Shown here: positions 13,801-28,800 of the stretch, one piece after another
How positions within the stretch are numbered: position 1 is the first letter of the stretch
Layout of the letters: each line of letters begins with the position of its first letter
Source of the DNA: Prinia subflava
Lineage: Eukaryota; Chordata; Aves; Passeriformes; Cisticolidae
Direction of reading: 5' to 3'
Assembly (NCBI RefSeq): GCF_021018805.1
Contig: NC_086283.1
Span: forward strand, 9,251,162-9,315,161
Length of the DNA: 64,000 bases
Position numbers and translations under genes: made by a program
The notes under the pieces: model-generated
Told to the model about the DNA's origin: nothing
The model's input: only the letters and a program-made list of their open reading frames with translations
Database searches by the model: none

Positions 13801-16800
13801 TGCAAGGATAATTGTTAAAGCTGCAATTGGAGAGGATAACCTCCTGCGTTCTTGCTACCTAACTTACCAAACTGGTTTCCTCTCTTGCAGTGGTCTCTGA
13901 TTTTCCTCTCCTTTGTCCTGAAGATCATTGCAGCTGTGCAAAAGTAGTTAATTTTCCTTTGAAACTTTCTGCAAATGATGATACGCCCCGTTTCAGACCA
14001 CCCACACACATTTTTTCACTGCCTATTTGAGCAGTCTTCAGTGGATTAAAGGCTAGCAGTGGGTCCTCTGCACTGGGGTGAATTTAGGCTGTTGGGAATA
14101 GATTTATTGTCAATGAATAAAAAAGGAAGACGTCACTCTGTGGCTGTCCTGAAATACCTGCAGGTCTCAGCTAGAATCAATGTAACTGGAATTTCCATGG
14201 AAAGCCGCAGCATGGACTGTGTGCTTTCTAAAATTTAGTTACTGTAAAAATCTTTTCTGGACCCTCCCACATTTCCACAACTCCACCTTCTAGTACATAA
14301 AGTCTTGCTCTCTGGATGAGTGGAGAGAGCAAACCTCCTTCATTCAGCAGAGAGTGGCTTGGAACCAGAGCAAGAGCTTATAAGTATTCAAACCTAATAA
14401 TATTTGAAAGAATAAATGAACAACCTGAATTTAAGATGCATATGTACTTTAATTGTTCATCAGATTTAGTGTCATAGTCTTTTGGCCACTGAGTCTGTAA
14501 AAGATTAATTTTCTTGGTTTCTCTGCCTAGACCCAACAGCTCATGCAGTTAAGAATGGGTTGGAATTTCTATATGCTTTTGTAAGGGAGGAAAAATGCAC
14601 TGTAATGTCTGATCCTTGTACTTTTTAACCTATTCCACATTGCAGAAAATTGTTCTTCACTGGGTAATGCTGGGTTTAATATAGACTTGGGAACTCAATG
14701 ATTGCTCTTCATTCTATGAAAGACAGTAAAAATCACACCAGGGTTGAATGCAATTCTTTGTTTTTTGGAGTGAGCTCTCTTTCTCTTGTGGAGGAAGGAG
14801 AGCTAGACGATATAAATGAAAAGAGCAAGTAAGTTAGTAGTTTGCGTACACAAAATGTGTTTTAGTTCTAGTTCTTCTTGTTTTCTGTTTTGTTTGCTTT
14901 TGCTTATATGTCAATCTGTAATATTTGAAGTATAGGATTAGCCAGACTATGTTAGTATCTAGGCAATTCAATTGCTGAAGTTAGTGGGAAATTTACACAT
15001 AGATCTTGAGTACCCTTGACCCTGGCTCTCCTTATTCAGTAAGCCCTGTAAAAGAGAGCATGCTCTGTGGTATCTTCAGAGAAATCTCAGGGAAGTCATT
15101 AACTTGTTTCTTTCACGATACATTGGTGGAAGAAGGGACATAAAGATAATAGCCCGTCAAGTCTAGACGCAGTGGGCCCAATTCATCGCTAGCGCAGCAC
15201 CATTCATTTTGTCCAGTGAGTCTGGGATGAATTCAGCTCGTTTTCTGTTAATGCTGTTTTTGTTTCATTGACAAAAGTGATTGTACTGGCTTGTGATTAC
15301 AATCTTTCCCAAAGAGTACCATGTTCATATGAGTGCTGACTAAAAGCAAATACAATGTCTATGGGAGTTGGTGGGAAAAAATTCCTTCCTAATGAAGTGA
15401 CTAAAACAAAAAGCATGGATGGCTTTTGAATTAAAAAAAAAAAGTTAAGAAACATAAATCATATTGCATTCTTCTATTCCATGGGACTTGGATGTCAAAC
15501 GCACTAAATAAGCAGATTAACCATGTAGGCTGGTTCAGACACAGCCTGAAAATTGTTAAATTTAATCTTAAGTGTCTTAATGAAAGATCATGTTAGCTAA
15601 TAGGTATATAAACATAATTCTCAAATTCCCATTTTTTTCTCCCCCTTTATTTAGTAAAGAGTGCTCAGCATTGGTATCTTGAAGTCGAGTCTATTTTTGA
15701 TGTAGTCAGCTCCAAGCCAATTGCAGGTCTTGTGACTGTGAACATTCCCAAGTTACAAACACAGGAAATGTTCAGTGTGAAGCTTCATCCTGGAGAAGGC
15801 AGCATTGTGCTGCTTGTAAACATTAACAAGGTAAGGAGGTGTGTGTGGAAAACTAATTCACAAAATGTTTCCTCTGGTTTCCAGTGTGACTTTCTGTCTC
15901 CACACGTTTTAGGCCTCCCTCCCATTCCTTACTGTCTTCCTGACTTCTAACAACAGTTCTGTATCCATTACAGGGTAGGAGAACAGTTCTTTTCCTTTCT
16001 AAAATCTGATGTGTGTGAAGCTGTGTAGCTCCACAGCTAAAAAGGTAGCACTGCCAAAAAGGTGGTGAAGCCTTAGAAAAAGATCACATAATCACTGGCC
16101 ACTGTTAAATGACCTTTTTTGAGTTACCTAGGTAAATAATCTTCGTATACCTTGTGTCACTTCACTTCATTTGCAGCAGGTATCTCACATCCTGCTGTTT
16201 ACTGCATTGATGGGAGCCGGAATATACTGCAATACATGTGATTCTCTCATGAGAGAGAGGAAATATTCCTCAAACCTCTCAGTAGATACTCTTTCAGGTA
16301 AATAAAAGCAAAAGAGAATCTTGTGGGGTGATACTGCTTACATTCGCTTGTATTCCTTTGGATAGGTAAATCTCAGGAGGAATTTTTGAGTGGTAGAAGG
16401 TGCTCTAATGAGGAGTGAATTCAATTAAAAAATCAGGCTCCAGCCAGTGGACAAAATAGGAGTCCCAGCAGGTGTAGCAGGAGCCACACCTGATGGAGCT
16501 CTCCACGGGAGCTTCACTGCCGCAGGACGCACATTTGTGGCTGGATGATGTGCTGTGAGCAGGAATTTGGGGCTTTTGACAGTACTGGCAGTTAATAGCA
16601 TTAGAGGGTCTGCCTTCAAGCTCTTCTATATTTTACTGGCTCTGCTGGTTTTCTGCATTGCTGTGAAACTCTGCATCTGTTTTCCCAGTTTGACTGCATT
16701 GTCTGTGTGTGTTCTTGAGTTGACTTGTCTTGAGTTGTTTGCATGGAGAGAAAGCAAGCAGAGTGTTTATGTTCCAGTATGCACACTCTGTAACTTGTGT

Positions 16801-19800
16801 ACTTATGTGCTTTGTTTTATTTTGACACAGAAGCATAGAAACATACAGTTTTTGTTACTGTTGTCAACTGACATGCAAGTTACATGAGCAATTACCAATA
16901 CCCAGTTTCATTTAAAACAACCATTAGTCTCTGCTTAGCCTTTTCATGGATTATGTTAAACAGGCACTGCGAAGTGAAACTTCCAAATTTTTTTTTGCTT
17001 ATTTAATTGTTCCACCCCCAGCTTCAGAAGAGATCAGTTAGTATAGTGCAACTGCAATCTGGAAGGAAGCACTTCCTTCAGAGCAGAGGCAGCAGTGTTT
17101 CATTATTCTTTGTGCACAAAAGGCTTTGCTGCATGAATTCACGTCAGCTGATTTTATGAGAAGCCCTGAAATGTGTTCTCATGTATTGATCAGGCTAACA
17201 GAGACCTTTCTCTGTGTGGTGCATGTTAGAGACTGAGACCTCACCAGAAATTTATTTCTAGTTAAGAGCTTATTGCAGATTACGTTGTGGAGTCAGTTCG
17301 AGTGGTGTATATTGCTGAGATGTGTATCAGCCTTCCTGCAGTTGCCATGCAAAGTCCTGTGCTTCCAACATGACAGCATTTTGCTTATCAGCTAGTGGTG
17401 AGCAGAGGGGTGACATCATTAGTGGCCAATGAGACATCCAGTCGTTCCAGGCAGCAGCAAACACTCCCCTGTTGTCAAGGCACATGCTGAGTCTGTGCTT
17501 CTGTTTGCATCCATGCAGCACAGAGATCAGTACTTCCTCACAAGCTGTTATGATAATTCTGTATGGGAGAAGCTGAAAGATATATTCATGATATATTGAT
17601 GGTTGTGTCCAAGTATAGCTACAACAAAACATTTTGTTGGGCTGCTTTCTCGTTGCTTATTTGTATTCAGCACTGATCCCTCCATTGTTTGATTGCATGC
17701 ATTTTTGCTTTCCTTCCACAATTTTTGTGTGATGAGTTCAACTTGCAAATGCTGGCAACAAAAAATGAGCAGCAGAAGTAGGCTGCTAGAGTGAAGATAA
17801 ATATTCTGTCATCTTGGAGATTGTATTTCATGTCTGTAAAAACTACAGGGTACTAATGATATGATTAGGAACCACAGAGAGACAAAGCAAAAAATCACCA
17901 GATGAATGAAAGAATTTGACTTAAAAGCTTGACAGGAGTGAAGCGGTCAGTGTGGTCACATATTAACAGTCGCAGTTGAAAAATGTTACTGCTGTATATT
18001 GAATATTGCATGGGATAGATAAAAGGTTCAATGACAGGAGGTGTATGATACTGAACAATGGCTACTCCTGACATGGATATTTGGAGTTTGGAGGAATCAT
18101 GTGTCAGTGTACCTCAGCTGAGGAGCAGCATCTAGATGTGTGCATGCATGTCCAGGAGTGCTCATGGCGTGTTGTGGACACAAAATGGAGTGATAGCCTG
18201 AACTTCAGCAAAAGAAATCCCACTTCTCCCTTGAAATGATTTTCACCTCAGAGCTGTGGCTGGAGAGAGCATTATCATATCTCAGCTGAAGCACAAAACC
18301 TCATTAGGCTTGTGGAAACTCACTCAAAACTATGTGAGCCCCAGGTGCATACTCTTGTTATACATGTTATACATGCTCAGACTTTCTCCCTTGTATGTTC
18401 AAGAGTGCTGCAGTGGAGGCTTGGTGGCCAAATGGGCATGGAAGGCAAACTGGATACAACATGACAGCAACTTTTATGATGGAGACAGGATGCCAGATTG
18501 AGAAGTTTTCAAAGGTGAGCCCTAAAGTTCAATTCCATTTGGCATTGCACTGTTAATGTTAGGACATCTGCTGTGCACAGCAGGTGTCTAGAACTCTGAA
18601 ATGTTTTGCTGAGTTGTAATATGCGTGTGAAAATGCTAATGAGAAATGAAGGTTTTTTAATGTCACAATGTATGTCTACCTGTTTTCTGGTAGTCTTAGC
18701 TGGTCTGTATGCCTTTACTTACATTGTGGCTGCAAGATGGCTTAGAGTTAAGCAGAAACCTCAGAGGAGAAAAGATGTTTACTTCTTAAGTTTTCCAGCT
18801 TATGAAAAGAAATCAGCACTTCTAAACTTGATATACTATGCTCTTGGTTTTGTATCATGCACTGAAAACCCCTTTAGATTTCTGAAGATCATGCAAAGGT
18901 TTATTACTGACATTTTTCTTGCTAATTCAGTTTGTAAAATTTTATGAGATAGATGCATTCCTAAAAACCTAGCCTAGATCTGTTTATTAAAATGTGGTAG
19001 ATATGCATCAAACTTAAGAAAATGTAAGGTCTTAAATACAACCATAAAAGTAATGTTTGGGGATTTTTGGCATAAGGGTTTCCCTAACACACTGGCTGTT
19101 TAATTATCTTTTTGGTTTTACTAAGAAGCATAGAAGACGTAATTTCCACTTGTCCTTTAAAAGGAAAAATCATAGAGATTAGACTGGCCTTCTTATGCCA
19201 TGAATATGGAAACAACCACATAAATGTATGCATTTATTAGATGTTTCTGGTGTGCATTGCTTTGCTAAAAACTGATCTGGTCAGCAGACATCCAAACTGC
19301 TATTTGCTGTACCATTTGTTCATGTGAAAAAAACTTACGAAAAACTGGTAGCTTCTGGTGTTGTAGTCTTTATAGGACTAGCCCCTGGTTTGATTATGAA
19401 GTCATAATAATAATACTTCTTTGCTATTATTAGTTTTCTAATTTTGAAACAAATAAAAAAAACCCACACCAAATGAACACAGCATATTATGCTTGGGAAA
19501 ACTAGTTGTAGGAAATATGACTATAAAGCCTCTAAAAAAGGAAAATTCTGTTATTACTGTGTGAAAACTGCACAATCATAGGAAAGCTGATCATTTCCAT
19601 TTGGGTGCTTGTGTCAGAACATTTCATATGATCATAGGGACTTCATGGTCTGCAACAGAAGCCTCTTTTTTTTTTCTCCTGAAGGGAAAAGAGGGGAAAA
19701 AAAAAAGCAAATGTACCATATAGTGGGCGGGGTGACTTAACCAGAATGAAGCCTTTACAGCTTACAGTGTGAAGTCTGGTCATCCTTCCTGTGTTTTGTG

Positions 19801-22800
19801 AATCTCTGTCTTAGATTCCAACAGACACACATGCACACACACACACACCATTACCCCCCACTCAGAACTGTACGAGTGGGAAAAGGTTCTGTATGCAGTC
19901 TTTTCATGTTGTAGCATAATTTTCTCTCATGTCAGCAGGACTGACCAGCAACATTCATATAGCTTAATAAGAACTTCAAGTAGTTTAGGAGATGCAATCA
20001 GGGATTAATGTTTCTGAAAGTTGTTTTGTTGTCCATTCTGTTGTTCGTGTTGTAGTGACTATATTCAGGAGGAATAAATTTCCTACTTCCACCCTTTTTC
20101 CCCCCCACACACCTAGGAAAAAATAGTGGTGAGGCATTTCACAAGTGGTTTGTGTTCATATGAGTATCTACTTAACTTTGGAAAGGAAAAAACTGAAGCA
20201 TGAGAACTGTACGTGTGAGAAAGCACAGGTTTATCTTATGTCAGATTTGGCTACTCCTAGCTTGAACTACTTTCTGGGTTCTGACATGCTAGAGTAGTCT
20301 TTGAAACATTGATTAATGCTTTGGGAATATTTCTGGGTGGTCTTCCAGTATGTACTTGCAAGAGCTCTATAGAGCTCTAGCCAGCAGTGCTAGGAATCTC
20401 TTCGGCTCAGAGAAATACTTATTCCTGTTCAGAGTAACAGAAAACCAAAGCTGAATAAAAGCCAACATCTAGGATGGAATGTGGTTTGGTTTTCCATTTG
20501 AATATTTTGTTCTAGAGCTTGTTTCTCAGGATAGTATCAAACAAAGTCGTATCTCACAGTGACACTGGTTTTCTTGATGAAGGGTCCTGTTTGCTATTGA
20601 TAAGTTCCTTATTTCTTGCCATCCCCACATCAAGGAATTTATTACCTCTTTCATTGCCCCATGAAGCATTTGTTTGCTTTTCAGTTCTATTTCCCCATCT
20701 TTCTGTATGATCATTTCTCCAGCACTGTACTCAGAGTTTTTTGTTTTCTAAAGCTATTTTTGTACTTTCAAGATCTTGGCCTCTAGCTGTCTTTCCCTCC
20801 ATGCCTTTACACACTCTTTTCCCCTGAGGCCTTTTAGCACAACTTCCAGAAGTCTTCCTTTTTGGCTTTGTAGTTTTCACACCACTTTCATGCTGTATGC
20901 TAATTTGTTAGGTCACTGGGTTGTTCAGTGATTTTATTTCAGCTCTAGGCATCTTCATCCTTATTACTTTTCCTACTGCTAAATATGAGAATGCCATATG
21001 TGTTCCACAGGTCACTTAACTGTGTACAAAGCCTTTGTACGTGCCTTAAAAAGACAGATACCTGTTTCGTAATTATGCCCAGAACCAGATGATTGATCTG
21101 TGGTGCCTAGTGAGCCTCTTGTGCATGCCCTGAAACAGAGAGAAATGTTCAGCCCTCAAGCAGCAAGCTCTGTCAGACAGATTTCAAGGTGGCTAAGGTC
21201 TTGGTAGTCAGAAGGGCACACAGCCAAGTATGCCAGATCTGTTTGTCTCCCACTGCCCTTCTTTTACCTTCCTGCAAGGCAGAGGGAAGCTGTAGTAGGA
21301 ACAGGAAGATGTGGTATTACCAGCTGGCCCCAGGGGAGTTGCACTGGGGGAACAATAGAGTTGCACTGAATCTTGAAGGCCTGGGAATGTGAGTTGAGGC
21401 TAAGGAGCTTTTACTCTTGCTCCTGCTGTCTGGGTGGTCCTGGCTGAGTATTTCAGCCTCTCAGGTTGCCTTGGGTTTAACCAGTTGTATGAGTTCCACT
21501 TGAGCATGAATAAAGCAGTATCACATAACTTCTGCTAGTAATATAAATACTGCATTACAAAGCACTCTGAGACAGTCCCAACCTGCCTGATGATATCCAT
21601 TAAGGTGACACCTCAAATACTTTGGCAGCTCCAACTGCAAGTCCCATTCCACTTTGTGCCATAAAAGAAGAGCCATAGTGGAGACTGAATTTTTCTCTAG
21701 GTAATTGAATTCACTGTAGGAAGGTCTGAACTTTTTTGCTAGTGCAGTACTCATACTGTAGTTTTACTTTTGTAGCTTTCAGGAGTTAGAGTAACTGTGG
21801 AAGTTGTATGAAACATTGGTTATTATTTAAATTCAACTTCTCATGGTAAACTAAGTCTGCAGAATTCTGGGAATGGTCACTACCATGATGCAGAGCTATT
21901 TAGGTTGAGCTCAGTGATCTGTGACCTCCACCTCTGTGACCAAAGCATCTGGTTTGTCACATGCATTGTCTCTATCCAGGTATTTGGTTAATAATTGTCC
22001 AGTTAACTTAGAAGCACCAAAGAGGAAGCAAAAAGTGGTAATCTTCCTTTTCTTCCCTACTGCTAGAAATAGTTTTCTGTCTCTATGTGTGATTTTTTTA
22101 TAAGCTGAATGTTCAGAAAATGCAGTCCCATAGTGGCATTAATCATTTCCCTTTCAAACTACAGCCATGTCTGGTGTGTGAAATAAAGAACTGCATTTTG
22201 TCTTAAAGACAGGTGTATCATTTGGACTTAACTAGGTTAATTTTAGCCTGATTTACTGACAGATTCTTGCCTCAGCTGAAGCTTCTGGCAGAGAGAGAAC
22301 AGGCTGTACTCTACAAGCTGACCTTTTGAAAAGGTAAAGCAAATAGTCATCTGAGAGAGGTGTGGTTGCTATCTTAGGAGTAGTTTAGAAAAAATTAGGT
22401 TCCTGCTCTCCTGACCCAAACCTGTTGTGGCTAAAATTTACTATTAGCTTTTCTTCTCTTTATTTAATTTTCCAGTTTTCTCCCTATGATAATGAGCAAT
22501 GGGTACAAGAAAGAGAAAGTGTTTTCTTTCTGACTTAAAGAAGTTGAACTGGCCCATTTCTGAAAGAGCTGGAGGTGTGCAGAAGCTGATATGGCAGGTG
22601 GGGAAAGCACCTGTATGAATAAGGGTCAGTGCTGTTGCAGTACATTAACTGCTCCCTCATGGCTGGTTGTGTCAGTGCAGTCAGGATACCCCTCAGAGCT
22701 GCATTGTTGCTTGTACGAAGTCCCAGAAAATTTCTGGAACAATTTCCTGAGAGCTATAATTCCATCTGCAACTGGAAAAAGGAATATTTTCTTGTTTCAG

Positions 22801-25800
22801 CATCACAATGCCATCCATATATTAGGCTAAAAGAGGAGCTGTAGAAGTTTGGCCTCTGTTTCTGCTTGAGATATGCTTTATCTTTAATACTTTATTCAAA
22901 GTGTTTATTTAGCTTAACTGGTCTCTCTGAAACATTATTGCTGATCATGTTGTTCCAGTACAGTTGTGATGGCTAGGGGGCCCTTCACTTACACACTGGC
23001 ATTTGTGTTTGCATGGGTATATTTTTCTCTGTTACACCTATTAAAAACGTATCATTTCAGAGCAGTAAAAGGAGAAGATCTTGCTTGTACTATGTGAATC
23101 TGATGCTAGTCATTCAGGGACAAGATTTAAAACTGAGCTGCTGCAGTCTCCTGGTACAGAAAATTGCAGATTACATGTTGTTTTTGATCTGGTGCAACCA
23201 CTGTATTCTTTCTGGCCTTCAGCTGGACTTTTGACTGAATTCTGCAACAACCAAAGTTCATCTGTCTCTTCCTACATACTTGTGTGCACATGAACAGTTT
23301 GTTCATGCTTTGTCTTGCTCTCTCTTAATACAGTAGCAACTTTAAAGAGTGAACAAACTTATTGTAAGAATTCTTTCTAGTACTGTTCTGCTGACCCCAC
23401 AGTGTGTTTTATGCAAGCAGGAATTTAGACATGAGACCATGTCTTTTGACTCCTTGACAAGTTCCAAGCTGTTATTGTTCGGTTCAATGCTTTTTGTAAT
23501 GTGGTTTTTGTTTTTTTTTAATGTCATTTTAATTCCTTTTTTTGTCAGCTTTAAATCTAAGTTTCATGTTTTCACAGGTTTATTTTAGGACAGTAGAACT
23601 TGTTCAGGAGCCTATTCCTGGCTCACCAGGTCTGAGTTTCTACTTCAGAATCAATGGCCTACCCATTTTTATTAAGGGCTCCAACTGGATTCCAGCAGAT
23701 TCTTTTCAGGACAGAGTGACCTATGACACGTAAGCCACATTTGATGTTCTTCAAAAATAAATGAGTACGTTTTCCTCCTCCTGATTCTCTCTCCATGCTT
23801 TATCAAAGATTGGCTTTAGTAGGTAAAACTTTCAAGTAGAACACTAATTGTTGTGGGTTGGAGCATTCGGAATTCAGGCTTAATTAACATGAACAGATTT
23901 GAGTGATGTTCAAGGCATGTAGGTGCAATTACTGGTGGGAAGGTGATTGTTTGCAGTTCATAGTTACTGGCCTTTTGGGTATTTTCAGGGGTGATCCACA
24001 GGCTGTTTGACCTTATTGTCTGGACACATCCATTGGTAGTCAGAGGATGTGCACTTCATCCATGTCCTAACCCATGTTGTGCAGAGTAGCCTCCCCCCTT
24101 TTCCTGGTCTCATCTAGGCTACTTGGATTTCAATTCACAGCACCCCAGAGATGCAGGTGGGATGGGGGCTGTACTGTACTTGGACTAAGCTTTGCTCTGG
24201 GTTATTGAGGAGCCGGGACAACAGGGTATGCTGCAGTGTGCATTCACATGCAATTCAGAGGCTGCCAGTATGATTAAGGAAAAAATGACTGGAGCCCAAA
24301 ACTCTTAAAATGAGATTCCCAGTCTCAGTCTTTCTCACCCTCTCGCTCCCAAATTCTTGGTATGCATTATGGAGCTCAGGAAGAGAATATACATTCCTGA
24401 TAGTGTTTAAAGAGAATTTGCATCAAGTAATTGACATACAAAGCAAGTAATATAGGAGGAGAAAAGAGCAACATGATTAATAAAACACAGTATTTCTAAA
24501 TCTGGTCCTGCCAACACTTCTGTAAAAGCACTTAGATCTGTGTCACTCCACCTGTTTCATGAGTGTTAACAGGAGCAAGCAACTTTTTCTGCACAAAAAA
24601 TTGCTTTTTGAGAGCTCTATCCAGACATGCAGGTTTAGAAACCAGAGTATTTTGATACTTTCTGTTACAGTTATGTCTTAGATTGCCTGCTAATGATTTA
24701 GATTTGTTGGTTTGTTTTTTTTTGTAGGGGCATTGTTTGTTTTTTGTATAACCTTAGAAACTCTCAAGTAATACAACTTCACAAAACATGTATATGTCCT
24801 TTTTGTATTTGACAGACTACGGCTACTCTTGAAGTCTGCAGCAGATGCTAACATGAATGCCCTTCGGGTTTGGGGAGGAGGAGTATATGAACAAGATGAA
24901 TTTTACGATATTTGTGATGAAATAGGAATAATGGTAAAAACAAGACAGAATGCTTACTAAAAACTGACAAGAACTTGTGAATGAAAATCCACATTAAATG
25001 GAAAAAAAAGAGAATTAATACATAAGTTCTAACCATCTTTCCAAGGGATGTTGTAGAGTATCAACACAAGAGATCAGATTAACCTGATTTTTTGGTTGGC
25101 TGGTTGGGGTTCTTTAATTTTTTTTAAATTTGAATGGTTTCTAATTACAGAGGCTGTCTGTTGAATCTGGAAGTGGTATTTTGAAGACTTTATAGTAGAA
25201 GGTTGCCATTTGGTAGAAGATAGTTATACTTTTCTCTGTTGTGGAAATGGATTTTATTTATTTTAAAACTATTTTCTTCTTTTTAGCAATAGCTGAAAAG
25301 GTTTGGGTGTTTTTGGTTCAAACTTTTCATTTGGCCCAAAGACAAGCATGGAAGGCATTATCCAAGTGGCCATTTTGAACAAGCTATAATTGAATATAAA
25401 TGTAGCTGTAAGGTGAGCACCTGCTGCAATTGCTCATCCTAGATGAGTGCCTTTGATTATATAAGCTTGGAGGCACGTATTAATAAGTTTTGATGAAGTA
25501 GTGACTAGAAGAACAAAGGCCAAGTTGCGTCTGGTATTAAATATCCTGAGAAGTGTGTTTGGTCTTACTCTACCATAAGAAGCAGGGAAACAGAATTCAT
25601 ACTTTGCAGCTTTCAGGTGTGTGTACTTGCAAAAAAAAAGTTACATCTATTTTAGTCATCTGAATGAGTGTCCTGATTTTCAAGGCTTCTGAGCACTTAC
25701 AGTTCTTCAATTTTTGACACTAGTCACCTTAAGTAGGCCACTTAGATCTGTGTGTGTACAAGATTTAGATTGTATTGAATCTCAGTGCAAGATTTAGATT

Positions 25801-28800
25801 GTATTGAACAGCCAAAATAGCAAGTAAATGCAGAAAATCAGATCTTTATTCTGGAGGAGCAGTGGGTGAAGTTTTTGGGTTTTTTTTCTTCTGATGGTCT
25901 TACAAAGGCTTAAAAGTGCACTGGAGTCAAACTGTGCTTAAGGAAAACCAGTGATAGCTCACTGAGGGAAATTTTGAGAAAAAAGTTTCTTTCAATAGAG
26001 AGTTTTGACACCAATAGTCATTAAAGGATTATGAGAGATTCTGAAGCAACAGCTTTGCTTTTTCTGTACAGTGTTAGGATTGTAACAATTACTAATGGCT
26101 CCATTATCTCCCACTGTCCTATTCTTGATCTTCCATTTCCTTAGGGAATGTGTGCTGAAAAGAGCCATGGAACAGCATATTCTCATTGCAATGAAAATGC
26201 AATTGTATGAGGAGCTGGTCTCTGTCTCTCTCTATGTAGCATGGTATTCAGAAAAGTGAAGTCTCCTACAGACCCCTTTGGGTTAAGGTGCTCCTTCTAG
26301 AGGTCTTTTCACTAACATTTGAGATAGTCTGGAAGAAACCTCAACGTTAGGGCAATTTAAAAAACAAAACAGGTAAACAAGAAATCTTACCATCTCATTT
26401 GACTTAATTTCCCATTTTTGTAACTCTCCTGCACGGTACAAATGGAATTTATTGTTCTTGAATTGAAAGGCTTGCTGTTCTCTAGTAGTATGTACTTGAT
26501 CTTTCTTTGAAAAAAAGATCACTGTGTTTTTAGAGCATCTAGTTTGTTTCTGCCCCTCTTACTGGGTGAGATTTTCTGGTTTTAAGATTATTTTGTATGG
26601 AGGTATTTTCTTAAGAAGTACACATTAACATCTGTTAAGTGTGCTCAGTACCACATCAGAAGAATTATTGTCTCTTCTCATTAAGTGGATTTGGTGTTAC
26701 ACCTGCAAAATAATTAATAAATATGAAATTGTTCTGTTCAGCTGCAAATTGTTCCATGTTCGTGTTTCTGATTATTCTGTTCTGCTTCTCAAAGTAGGCT
26801 GTCAGGATCTGATTCCTAAGGGTAAATATTTCATAACACTGATATCGAGGATAACCACAGTGGAATATGCACATACTTGAGCCCCATGGTGAACAGGATT
26901 TTTTTATGTCTGAACAAAGAATTGTGCATCCCAATAGCCATATATTTTTAAAGTATGTAAAGTAACTTGCTGACAAGTTTTTTTAATCTTTCCTTTCCCT
27001 TGTAGATTTGGCAGGATTTCATGTTTGCATGTGCGCTGTATCCAACCAACCAGAATTATTTAGAATCTGTAAGAGCAGAAGTTTCTCATCAGGTATTTTA
27101 TCCATGTGTCATGCTCTATTTCTAATTTTAGACATTATCTATTATTATTACCTATTTTACATTGACTGACTGTATACGTTAGCTTTCCAAAATTGATTGT
27201 TTGGAAGTGTTTGTTAGTGTACCTTTACTTAGCAGACACAAAATGTAACCTTGCTAAATCTTGAACTCCTGTGACTGCTTGCAGGAGTGGTCAAGTCAAG
27301 CAGACTGCAGAATTTATCCTTCACACGTGGCTGAGTAGAGCTGCATGGTACATATATGCATAAGGCAGATGTATGTCAGCATGTTAGAAGTCTTCTCTTC
27401 TGAACGCATGTATTACAAAACTCTAAACCTGGTGGCAAGCTGAGGGAATAGTGAACCATGTGGCAAAAGATGGGAATTGTAGGCTTGGCATACATAATAT
27501 ACATGTGGACTTGTAATTTACCTAGTAATAAAGTGGTTTTTTTAAAAAAAGATCATTGTTAAGTAATTTTGCTTGACTTCTGAAATTGTAAGTTGTATTT
27601 CAGGTACGACGTTTAAAATCGCATCCATCAATTATTCTGTGGAGTGGTAATAATGAAAATGAAGCAGCAATTGCAAGCAACTGGTTCTCCATACCTTATC
27701 CTGACCTAGGACTCTATATCAAAGACTACGTGACCCTTTATGTGAAGAACATACGTGAAATAGTTCTTAGTGTAAGTAATCTCAAGAAACTGTAGGAGGA
27801 TATGGCTTGGCAAAAGGTTTTAATGCTTGAACAAGTTGGGATTTCCCTTTTCTCTTTTAATCTTATTAAGACATGAGAAAGAGCATGTTGAGAAATTGCC
27901 CGTTCCAAGCTCTTTTAAACAACTCTCTAAATTCAAGAGTTATTCTCAAAGTAAAAAGAAAAATAAAATATTACTTGTCTTTAACATTTTGTTATGTGTA
28001 AAGTAAGACTTGAAAGTGTGGTAGATCTTGCTTCTTTTTTCCTTCCTGTATGTCCACAAGTGCCTTCACATCCAATGGACAAAAATTAACTTGCCCATTA
28101 ATTAATTAGTCTAGATGATCAGGTTTCCTTTATCCTGATCTTGTTGAAGAACACAATAAAAGCATTTAAACAATCCTCAGGTCTTTTAGTAGCAATTGAA
28201 GAAATCTATAGAGATGTTATTTTTTCAGTATGTGATTGAATATTTTTTATTCTAAGCAAGTTAAGCAAAAGTGATGCTAAACATTGAACTCATGCTGTGT
28301 AGTCATTGTATTCATTTTGTAAACAAAATATTAGTATTCTACAGTATATGAAGGCAGGCAAAGTAAAATATTTTTATATAAAATTTAAACTGCAAGTATG
28401 CAGTCCACAAACACCTGAAATCCTTGATGAAATCTAGTGTCATTTGGCACTGCCCATTTTCCAGAGGTTTTGTAGGTTTATTTCTCCTCTTAGAAGAGGA
28501 GATTCTAGATTTCTATGCTGAGCTGTGTGTAAAGGTATGCTGTGGTGTTTTTGTGTTTGGCTACATGTGTTGGGTGGCTAGAGTGTGTGCAACAAAGTGA
28601 GGTGTTCTGGCTAGATACTTGTGCAGCATTGCCATCCAAGACAGACCCATTTTTATCTTAAATCCATAGAATAACTATTTTGAGTGCAAAAAGGAACCAT
28701 AGAGGGAGATAACTTCAGGTCCTGTGTAATACAAGCCATCTGAAGAAACCTGTAACTACTAGTAGTACTAGGCTTGGTAACTTGAAAAGACTTCTACCTT

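Larger units (their letters stand above)
18515..23577 (+). other. MANBA: MANBA intron 7
   Basis: A 5.1-kb intron with inverted homopolymers at 19.67 kb, a CA run at 19.83 kb and an 18-bp palindrome at 20.36 kb. No gene recognised. Confidence 0.88.

Noticed and set aside
18256..18501. 81-codon + strand open frame overlapping MANBA exon 7
   Set aside because: It reads the exon in a different frame. The correct frame gives the conserved WWPNGHG motif.
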